The position numbers and the translations under genes are program-made. A DNA stretch of 64,000 nt from Desulfovibrio sp. (lineage in GTDB: Bacteria; Desulfobacterota; Desulfovibrionia; Desulfovibrionales; Desulfovibrionaceae): the NCBI GenBank assembly GCA_022839785.1, contig JALHJW010000001.1, positions 248,001-312,000 on the forward strand, written 5' to 3'. The notes under the pieces were generated by a model, which was not told the DNA's origin, did no database searches, and saw only the letters and a program-made list of their open reading frames with translations. This document shows positions 35,360 through 45,756 of the stretch, piece by piece. Each line of letters opens with the position of its first letter. Positions within the stretch are counted from its first letter, which is position 1.

Positions 35360-36790
35360 ATGACAATAAACACGACATCCTGGCTACCGCGCCTGGACAA
35401 CCGGCCCGGCCCCAAGTACCTAGCCCTGGCCCTGGCCCTGGCCGAAGCCGTGGAGGCGGGCGAACTGCCGCCCGGCGCACGGCTGCCCACGCACCGCGAC
35501 CTGGCCGACGCGCTGCGCGTCACCGTGGGCACAGTGACCCGCGCCTACGCCGAGGCGCAACGGCGCGGGCTCGTCACCGGCACCGTGGGGCGCGGCACCT
35601 TCGTGGCCCAGGCCGTGGCCGCCGACCCGTCCATGAGCGCCGGACAACCCCTCGCGCCCGGCACGGTGGAGCTGGCCCTGGTCACCCCGCCGCCCGCCGA
35701 GCCGGACCTCTCCGAGGCCCTGCGCCGCCTCGCCCGGCAGCCCGGCATAGACCGCCTCATGCGCTACCATGCCCTGCCCGGCCTGCCCCGCCACCGCGCG
35801 GCCGGAGCCGCCTGGGCGCAGCGCTGCGGCCTCTCGCCCCGGCCCGAGGACGTCCTCGTCTGCACCGGCGCGCAGCACGCGCTCACCGTCACCCTGCTCG
35901 GACTGCTCCGGCCCGGACAACGCATCGCCTGCGACACCCTCACCTACCCCGGGCTCAAGACCCTGGCCTCGCAACTCGGCCTCATCCTCACCGCCGTGCC
36001 CGGCGACACCGGCGAGGACGGAAACGGCGGCATGCGGCCCGACGCCCTGGACACCGCCTGCCGCCGCGACGAGATCGCCGCCCTCTACCTCATGCCCGGC
36101 GTCCACAACCCCACGGCCGGACACCTGCCGGCCGAACGCCGCGCCGCCCTCGCCGAGGTCGCGCGCCGACGCGGCCTGATCATCATTGAGGACGACGTCT
36201 ACGGCCTCACCCGCACCGGCCCGCCCACACCGCCCCTGTCCGCCTTCGCGCCGGAACGCACCGTCTTCGTGGCCGGACTCTCCAAGGTGCTCAGCGCGGG
36301 GCTGCGCATCTGCTTCCTCGTCACCCCGGAAGGCTGGCGCAGACCCCTCTCCCAGGCGCTCTTCAACACCGTCTGGATGGCCCCGCCGCTCATGGCCGAA
36401 CTCGCCGCCATGTGGATCGAGGACGGCACGGCCGACCGCATCCGCGCCCAGCGCCTGGCCGAGTCCGCCCGGCGCAACGCCCTGACGCGCGAACTCCTCG
36501 GCCCGCTCACCGCCCAGGGACACGACACCGCCTACTTCCGCTGGCTCCGCCTGCCGCCCGGCTGGACCGGAGCCGCCTTCGAGGCCGCCGCGCGCGAGGC
36601 GGGCGTCAACGTCTTCGCCGCGGAAAAATTCGCCGTGGGACACGATCCCGTGCCCCCGGCCGCGCGCATCGCCCTCTCCGCGCCCGAAACCGCCGACGAC
36701 CTCGCCCGGGGCCTGACCACCATCCGCAACCTGCTCCTCGGCCCCTCCGCCGACACCCGGCCCGACCGCCAAGCCATGCCCGTGTTCTGA
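35360..36790 (+). CDS. MocR-type regulator (GntR helix-turn-helix fused to aminotransferase domain)
   Basis: The 476-residue protein joins an N-terminal GntR winged helix (about 15-85; LPTHRDLADALRVTVGTVTRAYAEAQRRGLV split across residues) to a class I aminotransferase-like domain with VHNPTAGH, the PLP lysine in VAGLSKVLSAGLRI and catalytic Asp in EDDVYG. MocR/GabR proteins bind PLP or amino acids to control transport and metabolism genes. The divergent LysE exporter is the likely target. A GTG at 35354 is an alternative start; with the predicted transcription start near 35358 the ATG at 35360 would give an almost leaderless mRNA. Confidence 0.92.
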   Translation: MTINTTSWLPRLDNRPGPKYLALALALAEAVEAGELPPGARLPTHRDLADALRVTVGTVTRAYAEAQRRGLVTGTVGRGTFVAQAVAADPSMSAGQPLAPGTVELALVTPPPAEPDLSEALRRLARQPGIDRLMRYHALPGLPRHRAAGAAWAQRCGLSPRPEDVLVCTGAQHALTVTLLGLLRPGQRIACDTLTYPGLKTLASQLGLILTAVPGDTGEDGNGGMRPDALDTACRRDEIAALYLMPGVHNPTAGHLPAERRAALAEVARRRGLIIIEDDVYGLTRTGPPTPPLSAFAPERTVFVAGLSKVLSAGLRICFLVTPEGWRRPLSQALFNTVWMAPPLMAELAAMWIEDGTADRIRAQRLAESARRNALTRELLGPLTAQGHDTAYFRWLRLPPGWTGAAFEAAAREAGVNVFAAEKFAVGHDPVPPAARIALSAPETADDLARGLTTIRNLLLGPSADTRPDRQAMPVF

Positions 36791-37053
36791 CCGGGAGGGG
36801 AGACGAGGACGGACAGCGGCGAAAGAAACGGCGCAAGGGACCGAGGCCCCTTGCATCCCCGCTCTCTGCGCCGCACGGCTTCTGGCCGGGCCACCCTGGG
36901 CACGACGGCGAGGCGACGGTGACCTGCCAGGCCATGGCCGCCTGGAGCTGCTTTCGGATGGTGGGGTTGTCCGGCAGGGGGAGCTTGAAGTGCTCGTCGT
37001 GCACCGCCTTCCTGTCCACGGACGTGGCGTGGATGACGGCAGCCCTCCCCCCG
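36791..37053. other. Gene-free stretch between mocR and secA: small hairpin and coding-like remnant
   Basis: This gap (extending to 37203 with the repeat copy 2) holds no intact gene. GCAAGGG (36833-36839) and CCCTTGC (36848-36854) make a 7-bp hairpin. Further right, the minus strand holds a coding-like fragment (36897-37046, separate entry) and then the dispersed hairpin repeat. I see no tRNA or promoter here. Confidence 0.5.
36897..37046 (-). pseudogene. Coding-like fragment of an unknown gene
   Basis: About 48 codons on the minus strand, reading VIHATSVDRKAVHDEHFK and then LPLPDNPTIRKQLQAAMAWQ, have G or C at nearly every third position, as in real genes of this genome. There is no start codon with a ribosome-binding site at the left of this reading and no stop soon after; the frame passes into sequence without coding bias. 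It therefore looks like the remnant of a deleted gene next to the dispersed hairpin repeat. The family is not recognised. Confidence 0.35.
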
Positions 37054-37161
37054 CGAAGCGGAGCCAAAAAGTTTGGAAGGGGTGAGGGGGAAGGGTGCGG
37101 GAAGGGGGAGCGGGGAAACTTTTTTAAAGTTTCCCCGCTCCCCCTTCCCGCGTCTTAACGC
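37054..37161. repeat. Dispersed hairpin repeat, copy 2 (downstream of secA)
   Basis: The flanks match copy 1 at 33162-33263 (GAAGCGGAGCCAAAAAG, GTTTGGAAGGG at the left; CGCGTCTTAACG at the right). The core is a perfect 26-bp stem (37097-37122 with 37126-37151) with a TTT loop. The arms contain GGGGAAACTTT as in copy 1, but the outer arm sequence is different. On the minus strand it lies about 50 bp after the secA stop and could act as a transcript end; there is no standard T tract directly after it. Confidence 0.75.
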
Positions 37162-37203
37162 CTCGGCGCTTCTAGAGTTTTTTATTCTCTGCTGTCCGCC
37201 CGC

Positions 37204-39723
<2,520 letters not shown>

Positions 39724-39742
39724 GTGCGTCTCCAAAAAGGGA

Positions 39743-40960
39743 TCAGTTGCGGGCCACGGCGTCCAGCCAGTGGCCGACGTCCACGCCCTCGGGGCGTGTG
39801 GACGCGAGTTGCAGCACGCAGCCGCTGCATCCGGTGAGCACCTGCTCGCCCGGGAGGGCCGCGAAAAAATTCCAGGCGTCCGCGGCCACGCGCGCGCCCA
39901 GTTCCGGCGCGGCCACCTGCAGCACGCCGCCCAGGCCGCAGCAGACGTCGCGCGAGGCGCGGCCGATGCGCTGGCCCGCCATGCGGCGCAGAAGGTCCTC
40001 GTCCTGGCCGCCGCCCGCGCCGTGGCAGGGGCGGTGGTAGTGGACGCGCGCGGGCGCGGCTTCCTCGATCACCGAAAACTCCGTCTCGCCGATCAGGGAC
40101 GAGAGCGGCTGCACGGCCTTCATCCAGGCCTCGGCCTCGAACGGTTCCCAGCCGAGGTCCACCGAGGCGTAGGAGCGCAGGCCGCAGCGGCAGGTGGCGC
40201 AGAAGGTGGCCAGCAGCGGCCGACCGGCTGCGCGCCAGGCCGCCAGGTTGCGCTCCTGCGCGGCGCGCTGCTCGGCCTTGCAGCCCGCGTGGCCCAGGGT
40301 GCAGCCGCAGCAGCCGAAATCCGGCGCGGGCGCGAGGTCGTATTCCGCGCCGCGCAGGAGGCGCTCGGCCGTGCGGGTCCATTCCGGCCGCGCGTGCTCG
40401 GCCGTGCAACCGGCGAAGAGTACGGCCTTTGTCCCCTTCCCGCAAGGATCGAAGCGCCGGACGCGCAGCCAGGGCCGGACGGGACTCTTGGCGCGCATGG
40501 CGCGCAGCGCGTGCAGGGCGAGTCCCGCCCGTTCGTCCAGGGGCGCGGGCAGGACGCGGGTCAGGGCCTTTTCCAGGGCCTGGGGCACGAGCTTGGCCAG
40601 CATGCCGCCCGCGGGCCAGAGCAGCCCGGCGCGGCCGATCCAGTTCTTCCAGACCAGGGCCTGCCAGCCGGGGCTGGCCGAGCGCAGGCGGGCGATGAGG
40701 TCCGGGGCGCACAGCCCCTCGGGGCAGGCCTTCTCGCAGCGGCCGCAGGACAGGCAGCGCGAGGCCAGCTCCGTGACCTGCCCGGCGGAAAGCCCGCCCG
40801 CGCCGCTCTCCAGGGCGCGGGCGAGCTGGAACTTGGCGCGCGGGGCCAGCTCCTCAAGATTCGTGGCGGAAAAGAGCGGGCACGCGGCCAGGCAGCGGCC
40901 GCAGTGAACGCACTCCTTCGGCCGTTCGCCCTCGTGCAGGCAGTGGTAGGCCAGCGTCAT
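39743..40960 (-). CDS. Lactate/glycolate oxidase iron-sulfur subunit (GlcF-like)
   Basis: A 405-residue protein with two 4Fe-4S motifs at the N-terminus (CVHCGRCLAACP and CLSCGRCEKACPEG) and two CCG domains (DFGCCGCTLGHAG region and DVCCGLGGVLQ) as in heterodisulfide reductase HdrB and glycolate oxidase GlcF. It would carry electrons from the flavoprotein subunit encoded immediately upstream to the membrane quinone or other acceptor. The ATG overlaps the upstream stop by one base (TGATG), supporting a complex. Confidence 0.9.
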   Translation of the reverse strand: MTLAYHCLHEGERPKECVHCGRCLAACPLFSATNLEELAPRAKFQLARALESGAGGLSAGQVTELASRCLSCGRCEKACPEGLCAPDLIARLRSASPGWQALVWKNWIGRAGLLWPAGGMLAKLVPQALEKALTRVLPAPLDERAGLALHALRAMRAKSPVRPWLRVRRFDPCGKGTKAVLFAGCTAEHARPEWTRTAERLLRGAEYDLAPAPDFGCCGCTLGHAGCKAEQRAAQERNLAAWRAAGRPLLATFCATCRCGLRSYASVDLGWEPFEAEAWMKAVQPLSSLIGETEFSVIEEAAPARVHYHRPCHGAGGGQDEDLLRRMAGQRIGRASRDVCCGLGGVLQVAAPELGARVAADAWNFFAALPGEQVLTGCSGCVLQLASTRPEGVDVGHWLDAVARN

Positions 40961-42336
40961 CAGTAGGCCTTCCCGGGGTTCATGACGCCCAGCGGGTCGA
41001 AGGCCGCCTTGAGGCGGCGCATGAGGCCGCGCTCGGCCGCGCCGATCTGGCCGGGCAGATGGGGCAGCTTGGCCAGCCCCACGCCGTGTTCGCCGGTGAT
41101 CGTGCCGCCGAGGCCCAGGGCCGCGGCCAGAATCTCGTCCTTGGCCGCGTGCGCGGCCTCGTTCTGGCGCGGGTCCGCGGCGTCGTACATGACGTCCGTA
41201 TGCACGTTGCCGTCGCCCAGGTGGCCGAAGCAGACCACGGTCACGCCGCGCCGCTCGCCGATGGCCGTGAAGGCGGCCACGGCCTCGGCGATGACCCCGC
41301 GCGGCACGGCCAGGTCGTCGGCCAGCTTGTCCGGGCCGAGTTTGTAGAGCGCCGGGGAGACGAGGCGGCGCAGCTCCCACAGGCGCTCCTCGGCGGCCGG
41401 GTCCGGAGCGAGTTCGCGGAACGTCGGGGCGCAGGGCGTGAGCAGCGCGTCGAGCTTCCCCAGTTCCGCGGCCACGGCCCCGGCCGAGCCGTCGAGCCTG
41501 AGGAGCAGCGCGGCGGCCGTGCCCGAGGGCCAGGGCACGGACTCGGCGGTCAGCGAGAGCGCGCGCAGCGTGCCCTGATCGAAGAACTCCATGGCCGTGG
41601 GCAGCAGCCCGCCGCCGAACACGGCCTGGGCCGCGCGCATGAGCGCGCCCATGTCCGCGAAACCGGCCAGCAGCGAGGCCGAGGCCTCGGGCAGGGGGAT
41701 GAGGCGGAGCGTGGCCTCGACGACGATGCCCAGGGTGCCCTCGGAACCGACCAGGAGGCGCGTCAGGTCCAGCCCCGCGACGTCCTTGTGGCAGCGGCCG
41801 CCCGTGCGCACCACCGCGCCGCCGGGCAGCACGGCCGTGAGGCCCAGCACCCAGTCGCGGGTCACGCCGTATTTCACGGCGCGCATGCCGCCCGCGCAGG
41901 TGGCGATGTTGCCGCCGATGGTGGAGATGCCCACGGAGCCGGGGTCCGGCGGGTAGAAGCGGCCCTTGGCGGCGCAGGCCTTCTGCAGGTCCGCGGTGAT
42001 CACGCCCGGTTCGCAGCGGGCCAGGAAATCGCCGGGCGAAATCTCCAGGATGCGGTTCATGCGCAACAGCGAGACCACGAGTCCGCCGTTCGCCGCCACG
42101 GCCGCGCCCGCCACGCCGGTGGCCCGGCCGCGCGGGAGGAGCGGCACGCGCTCGCGCTGCGCCCAGGCGAGCAGTTCGGCGACCTGTTCGGCGGAAGTCG
42201 GCCGCACCACGCCCCAGGGCATGCCCGGCAGGCGCGAGGCGTCCGAGCCGTGCACGAAGCAGGCGGCCTCGTCGAAGGAGGCGGCTTCGCCGGGAAAGAG
42301 GCTGGCGAGGAATTTTTTCTGGGCGGGCGTCAGCAT
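40960..42336 (-). CDS. FAD-binding D-lactate/glycolate dehydrogenase (GlcD-like)
   Basis: A 458-residue flavoprotein of the vanillyl-alcohol oxidase fold. The N-terminal FAD domain has PTSAEQVAELLAWA, LPRGRATGVAGAA and PPDPGSVGISTIGGNIATCAGG; the C-terminal cap has FGHLGDGNVHTDV and GEHGVGLAKLPHL with the conserved active-site His. With the Fe-S subunit it would oxidise D-lactate or glycolate, a main electron-donor route in sulfate reducers. A promoter (TTGCCC, 17 bp, TACATT) lies about 35 bp upstream. No clear ribosome-binding site precedes the ATG. Confidence 0.9.
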   Translation of the reverse strand: MLTPAQKKFLASLFPGEAASFDEAACFVHGSDASRLPGMPWGVVRPTSAEQVAELLAWAQRERVPLLPRGRATGVAGAAVAANGGLVVSLLRMNRILEISPGDFLARCEPGVITADLQKACAAKGRFYPPDPGSVGISTIGGNIATCAGGMRAVKYGVTRDWVLGLTAVLPGGAVVRTGGRCHKDVAGLDLTRLLVGSEGTLGIVVEATLRLIPLPEASASLLAGFADMGALMRAAQAVFGGGLLPTAMEFFDQGTLRALSLTAESVPWPSGTAAALLLRLDGSAGAVAAELGKLDALLTPCAPTFRELAPDPAAEERLWELRRLVSPALYKLGPDKLADDLAVPRGVIAEAVAAFTAIGERRGVTVVCFGHLGDGNVHTDVMYDAADPRQNEAAHAAKDEILAAALGLGGTITGEHGVGLAKLPHLPGQIGAAERGLMRRLKAAFDPLGVMNPGKAY

Positions 42337-42372
42337 GGTTTGTGGGCCGCGCGCGGGGGCCGCGGCGTCGGG

Positions 42373-42401
42373 AATGTAGTCATCAATGCCGGGAAGGGCA
42401 A
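42373..42401 (-). promoter_or_regulatory. Sigma-70 type promoter of the lactate/glycolate oxidase operon
   Basis: On the minus strand TTGCCC (42396-42401) and TACATT (42373-42378) are 17 bp apart, with 4 of 6 matches at -10. Transcription would start near 42366, giving a 5' UTR of about 30 nt before the ATG at 42336. Confidence 0.45.
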
Positions 42402-42430
42402 GGGAGGCGGGCCCACAAAGACGCGGGCGG

Positions 42431-42468
42431 AAAACAGGGGGCCGGGCGTCCCGAAGGACGTCCGGCCC
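42431..42468 (-). terminator. Terminator hairpin after rubrerythrin
   Basis: On the minus strand a 13-bp stem (42456-42468 with 42439-42451, one mismatch) with a TTCG tetraloop is followed by CCTGTTTT. It lies 22 bp after the rubrerythrin stop. Confidence 0.7.
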
Positions 42469-42490
42469 ACCGACGATCTCAGCACGCCGA

Positions 42491-42988
42491 CTAATCGACC
42501 TTGAAGTAGGCCTTCTGGCCGGAGTTGCAGACCGGGCACTTCTCCGGGGCGTCGCCCGCCACGGTGTGGCCGCAGACGCGGCAGACGTGGTAGTATTCCA
42601 CGACCGCGCCCGCCTCCAGGGTGTCCAGGGCGTTCTGGTAGAGCCCGGCGTGGATCTTCTCCACCTCGTTGGCGAAGGTGAAGGTGCGCACGGCCGCGGT
42701 TTCGCCCTCGGCCTTCGCCTCCTCGATCATCTTGGGGTACATGCTCTTGAACTCGTGAATCTCCCCGGCCACGGCGTCCTTGAGGTTGTCCCTGGTGGAG
42801 CCGACCTTGTGCGCGGTGCGCAGGTGCGAATGGGCGTGCACGGTCTCGGCCGCGGCCGCGGCGCGGAAGAGCCTGGCCACGGAGGCATAGCCCTCCTTGT
42901 CGGCCTGCTCGGCATAGGCCAGGTACTTGCGGTTGGCCTGGGACTCGCCCGCGAAGGCTTCCATGAGATTGTCCTGGGTCTTGGACAT
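42491..42988 (-). CDS. Rubrerythrin
   Basis: This 165-residue non-haem di-iron protein reduces hydrogen peroxide in anaerobes. The ferritin-like four-helix domain supplies ligands in FAGESQANRKYL, AAAETVHAHSHL, VAGEIHEFKSMYP and NEVEKIHAGLY; the C-terminal rubredoxin-like domain has CRVCGHTVAGDAPEKCPVC. Length is typical of the short rubrerythrins. AAGGAGC precedes the ATG. It is a single-gene unit with its own -10 box and terminator. Confidence 0.95.
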   Translation of the reverse strand: MSKTQDNLMEAFAGESQANRKYLAYAEQADKEGYASVARLFRAAAAAETVHAHSHLRTAHKVGSTRDNLKDAVAGEIHEFKSMYPKMIEEAKAEGETAAVRTFTFANEVEKIHAGLYQNALDTLEAGAVVEYYHVCRVCGHTVAGDAPEKCPVCNSGQKAYFKVD

Positions 42989-43046
42989 GGCGGTGCTCCT
43001 TTATTGAACGGTTGCAGGGAATTTCCGGGAAACGCGTCGATGCGCT

Positions 43047-43052
43047 TTTATA
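43047..43052 (-). promoter_or_regulatory. -10 element (TATAAA) of rubrerythrin
   Basis: TATAAA occurs on the minus strand about 58 bp upstream of the rubrerythrin ATG. A weak TTCCCC lies near the -35 distance. A transcription start near 43040 would give a 5' UTR of about 50 nt. No clear PerR/Fur palindrome is seen between them. Confidence 0.35.
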
Positions 43053-43150
43053 CACCGGCCGGGGAAAAAGGGGAACTCCGGGGAGGTATTTCACGAGAAG
43101 TTTTGGAAATGGAAAAGCCGGAAGACGGGACCGGGAAGAAGGGAAACGCC

Positions 43151-43612
43151 CTAGTCCCGCCCCATGGCACGGCGGGCGTCGCGCTCCATTTCGCGGCTGC
43201 GCAGGGCGTCGCGCTTGTCGTGCAGCTTCTTGCCGCGCGCCAGGGCGACGTCCACCTTGAAGCGGCCGTTCTTCAGAAACAGCGCCAGGGGCACCACGGA
43301 AAGGCCCTTCTGCTCCACCTTCTGCACGAGCTGCCGCAGTTCCCAGGCGTTGAGCAGGAGCTTTCTGCGCCGCTCCGGCTCGTGCTGGGCGTAGCCCGCG
43401 TTCTCGTAGGGCGCGATGTGCACCCCGGCGAGAAAGGCCTCGCCGTTCGTGAAGTCCACGTACCCGTCGCCCCAGGAGATGCGGCCCGCGCGCAGGCTTT
43501 TCACCTCGGAACCGGTGAGCGCGAGGCCCGCCTCGAAGGTCTCCAGGATCTCGTATTCATGCCGCGCCTTGCGGTTGGCCGAGACGAGCTTGCGCCCCGC
43601 GTCCGTGCTCAT
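43151..43612 (-). CDS. smpB: SsrA-binding protein SmpB
   Basis: SmpB binds tmRNA and places it in stalled ribosomes for trans-translation. The 153-residue protein has NRKARHEYEILETFEAGLALTGSEVKSLRAGR, the GDGYVDF and ARGKKLHDKR motifs, and a basic C-terminal tail that would enter the mRNA channel. It follows ptsI by 10 bp. The tmRNA gene ssrA is not found in this window. Confidence 0.96.
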   Translation of the reverse strand: MSTDAGRKLVSANRKARHEYEILETFEAGLALTGSEVKSLRAGRISWGDGYVDFTNGEAFLAGVHIAPYENAGYAQHEPERRRKLLLNAWELRQLVQKVEQKGLSVVPLALFLKNGRFKVDVALARGKKLHDKRDALRSREMERDARRAMGRD

Positions 43613-43622
43613 GTGATGCCGC

Positions 43623-45404
43623 CTATTGCGCCTCTTCCATGTCGAGCAGCGAGGTGTAGAACGTCAGCTCCTCGGGGAAGCGCTGGTAGATGATGTCCCG
43701 CACCAGGCGGTTGGTGCGGCTCACGGTGCGCGATTCGAGCACCAGCTTCAGAAGGTCCGTGCATTCGTCCATCTTGGTCTGACGGATGATGCGCTTGATG
43801 CCCGGCACGGCCTGCGGGTTCATGGACAGGGAGTCCATGCCCATGCCGAGCAGGATGGGCACGCAGAAAGGGTCTGCGGCCATCTCGCCGCACAGCCCCA
43901 CCTCGATGCCCGCCTGGTGCGCCGCGTCCACGGTGTGCTTGATCATGCGCACGATGGCCGGATGCAGCGGCTGGTAGAGATAGGAGACGTAGCGGTTGGT
44001 GCGGTCGATGCCCATGGAGTACTGGATGAGGTCGTTGGTCCCGATGGAGAAGAAGTCCACCTCCTGGGCCAGGAACTCGGAGACCATCACGGCCGAAGGC
44101 AGTTCGACCATGATCCCGAAGGGAATCTCGGGGTTGAAGTCCACGCCCTCGCGCCGGAGTTCGGCCTGGCATTCCTGGAACAGGGCCTTGGCGTAGCGCA
44201 ACTCCTTCAGGCCCGAGATCATGGGGAACATGACCTTGACGTTGCCCCAGACCGCGGCGCGCAGGATGGCCCTGATCTGGGTCTTGAAGACCTCGGGGTA
44301 GCGCATGCAGAAGCGGATGGCGCGCAGCCCCATGGCCGGGTTCGTCTCCTCCAGATGGCCGAAATGCGAGAACATCTTGTCCGCGCCGATGTCCAGCGTA
44401 CGGATGGTCAGCGAGCGCGGCGAGAGGATCGAGGCGAGGTCCGAGTACTCTTCGTAGAGTTCGTTCTCCGTGGGCAGCTCGCGCCGGTTCATGTAGCGGT
44501 ACTCGGTGCGCAGCAGGCCCACGCCCTCGGCCCCGTTGTCCAGGACCTGGGCAACCTCCTCGAAGAGCTCGATGTTGGCCATGACCGAGATGGAGTAGCC
44601 GTCGCGCGTCTCGCCGGGCAGATGGCAGAAGCGGATGATGCTCTTCTGGTAGGTCTGGAACTGTTCGCCCAGTTCCTCGTAGTGCGCCAGCTCCTCCTCG
44701 TCCGGGTCGATGAGGATGCGGCCGCGCAGACCGTCCACGATGACCAGGTCGCCGTCGCGCACGGCCCGTTCCAGGTCGGCCACGCCGACCACGGCCGGAA
44801 TCTGCAGCGACCGGGCCAGGATGCCGGTGTGCGAGGTCTTGGCCCCCTGCGTGGTGGCGAAGCTCATGATCTTGTCGATCTGCATCTCCACCGTGTCGGC
44901 GGGGGCCAGATCGTGGGCCATGAGCACCACGCGCCCCTCGATGGCCGTCAGGTCGGGCTTGTCCCCGGCCAGATGGAGCAGGACCCGCTCGCCCACCATG
45001 CGCACGTCGCCCATACGCTCGCGGATGTAGGGGTCCTCCAGGGCCGAAAAGACCTGGCGCAGATCGTCCACGGCCTTTTCCAGCGCCCATTCGGCGCACA
45101 CGGCCTGCTCGCGCACGTAGCGCTCGGCCGCGCCCTTGAGCTTGGGGTCGCGCAGGATCATGAGGTGCGAGTCGATGATCAGGGCGTGGTCGCGCAGTTC
45201 GGCCGGAATCTTGTCGCGCGCGATCTCCAGGTCGCGGCCCGTGTCCGCGAAGGCCTGGCTCAGGCGCTCCAGCTCCTGCGGCACGAACTCCTCGGGAAGC
45301 ACGCGGCGCGGCACGTTCTCGAAACGGCTGCGGTTGAGGAACAGGGCCTTGCCGATGGCGACGCCCGCCGCCACCGGGATGCCCTTGATCACTTCACGCG
45401 CCAC
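43623..45404 (-). CDS. ptsI: PTS enzyme I (phosphoenolpyruvate-protein phosphotransferase)
   Basis: Enzyme I takes phosphate from PEP and passes it to HPr. The 593-residue protein has the phospho-acceptor His in GAKTSHTGILARSLQIPAVVG (about H192), the PEP-binding LLRTEYRYM and DIGADKMFSH segments, and the C-terminal signature EVDFFSIGTNDLIQYSMGIDR with GLCGEMAADP. The GTG at 45404 follows GAGGGG and overlaps the HPr gene by 11 bp; an upstream in-frame ATG would lie deep in HPr. It is in an operon with HPr and EIID. Confidence 0.95.
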   Translation of the reverse strand: MAREVIKGIPVAAGVAIGKALFLNRSRFENVPRRVLPEEFVPQELERLSQAFADTGRDLEIARDKIPAELRDHALIIDSHLMILRDPKLKGAAERYVREQAVCAEWALEKAVDDLRQVFSALEDPYIRERMGDVRMVGERVLLHLAGDKPDLTAIEGRVVLMAHDLAPADTVEMQIDKIMSFATTQGAKTSHTGILARSLQIPAVVGVADLERAVRDGDLVIVDGLRGRILIDPDEEELAHYEELGEQFQTYQKSIIRFCHLPGETRDGYSISVMANIELFEEVAQVLDNGAEGVGLLRTEYRYMNRRELPTENELYEEYSDLASILSPRSLTIRTLDIGADKMFSHFGHLEETNPAMGLRAIRFCMRYPEVFKTQIRAILRAAVWGNVKVMFPMISGLKELRYAKALFQECQAELRREGVDFNPEIPFGIMVELPSAVMVSEFLAQEVDFFSIGTNDLIQYSMGIDRTNRYVSYLYQPLHPAIVRMIKHTVDAAHQAGIEVGLCGEMAADPFCVPILLGMGMDSLSMNPQAVPGIKRIIRQTKMDECTDLLKLVLESRTVSRTNRLVRDIIYQRFPEELTFYTSLLDMEEAQ

Positions 45405-45726
45405 GCTTCCCCTCTTGGAACTTGTTGCGGAAAAGGTTTTCCAGATGGTCCAGCGCCGCCGCGGCATCCTCGCCCGTGGCCCGCAGCGCCACCCTGGTCC
45501 CGGCGCCCACGGCCAGGGTCAGGATGTCGAGGATGCTCTTGGCGTCCACCTCCTGCCCTCCGGCCACGAGGCGGATGTCCGCCCCGAACTTCTGGGCCTC
45601 CTGCGCCAGTCTGGCCGCCGGACGGGCATGCAGCCCGGACTCGTCCAGCACGCAGACGTGGCGCAAAAGCCCCTCCTCGTCCGGCGCGCCTCCGCTCCCC
45701 TTGCTCTCGCTTGTATGGCTGTCCAT
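45394..45726 (-). CDS. HPr-like phosphocarrier protein
   Basis: A protein of 110 residues, longer than the usual 85-90 because of a 20-residue polar N-terminal extension. The phosphorylated His lies in SGLHARPAARLAQEA, and the Ser-46-type site in DAKSILDIL is kept, which fits possible regulation by HPr kinase. A GTG two codons upstream is an alternative start. It is co-encoded with EIID upstream (about 30 bp) and EI downstream (11-bp overlap). Confidence 0.92.
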   Translation of the reverse strand: MDSHTSESKGSGGAPDEEGLLRHVCVLDESGLHARPAARLAQEAQKFGADIRLVAGGQEVDAKSILDILTLAVGAGTRVALRATGEDAAAALDHLENLFRNKFQEGKRGA

Positions 45727-45756
45727 GCGCACGCTTCATTTTCCTCGAACGCCGGG

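Noticed and set aside
43095..43140. Third copy of the dispersed hairpin repeat upstream of rubrerythrin
   Set aside because: Only GAGAAGTTTTGGAAATGG resembles the left flank; no long hairpin follows, so the similarity is too weak.
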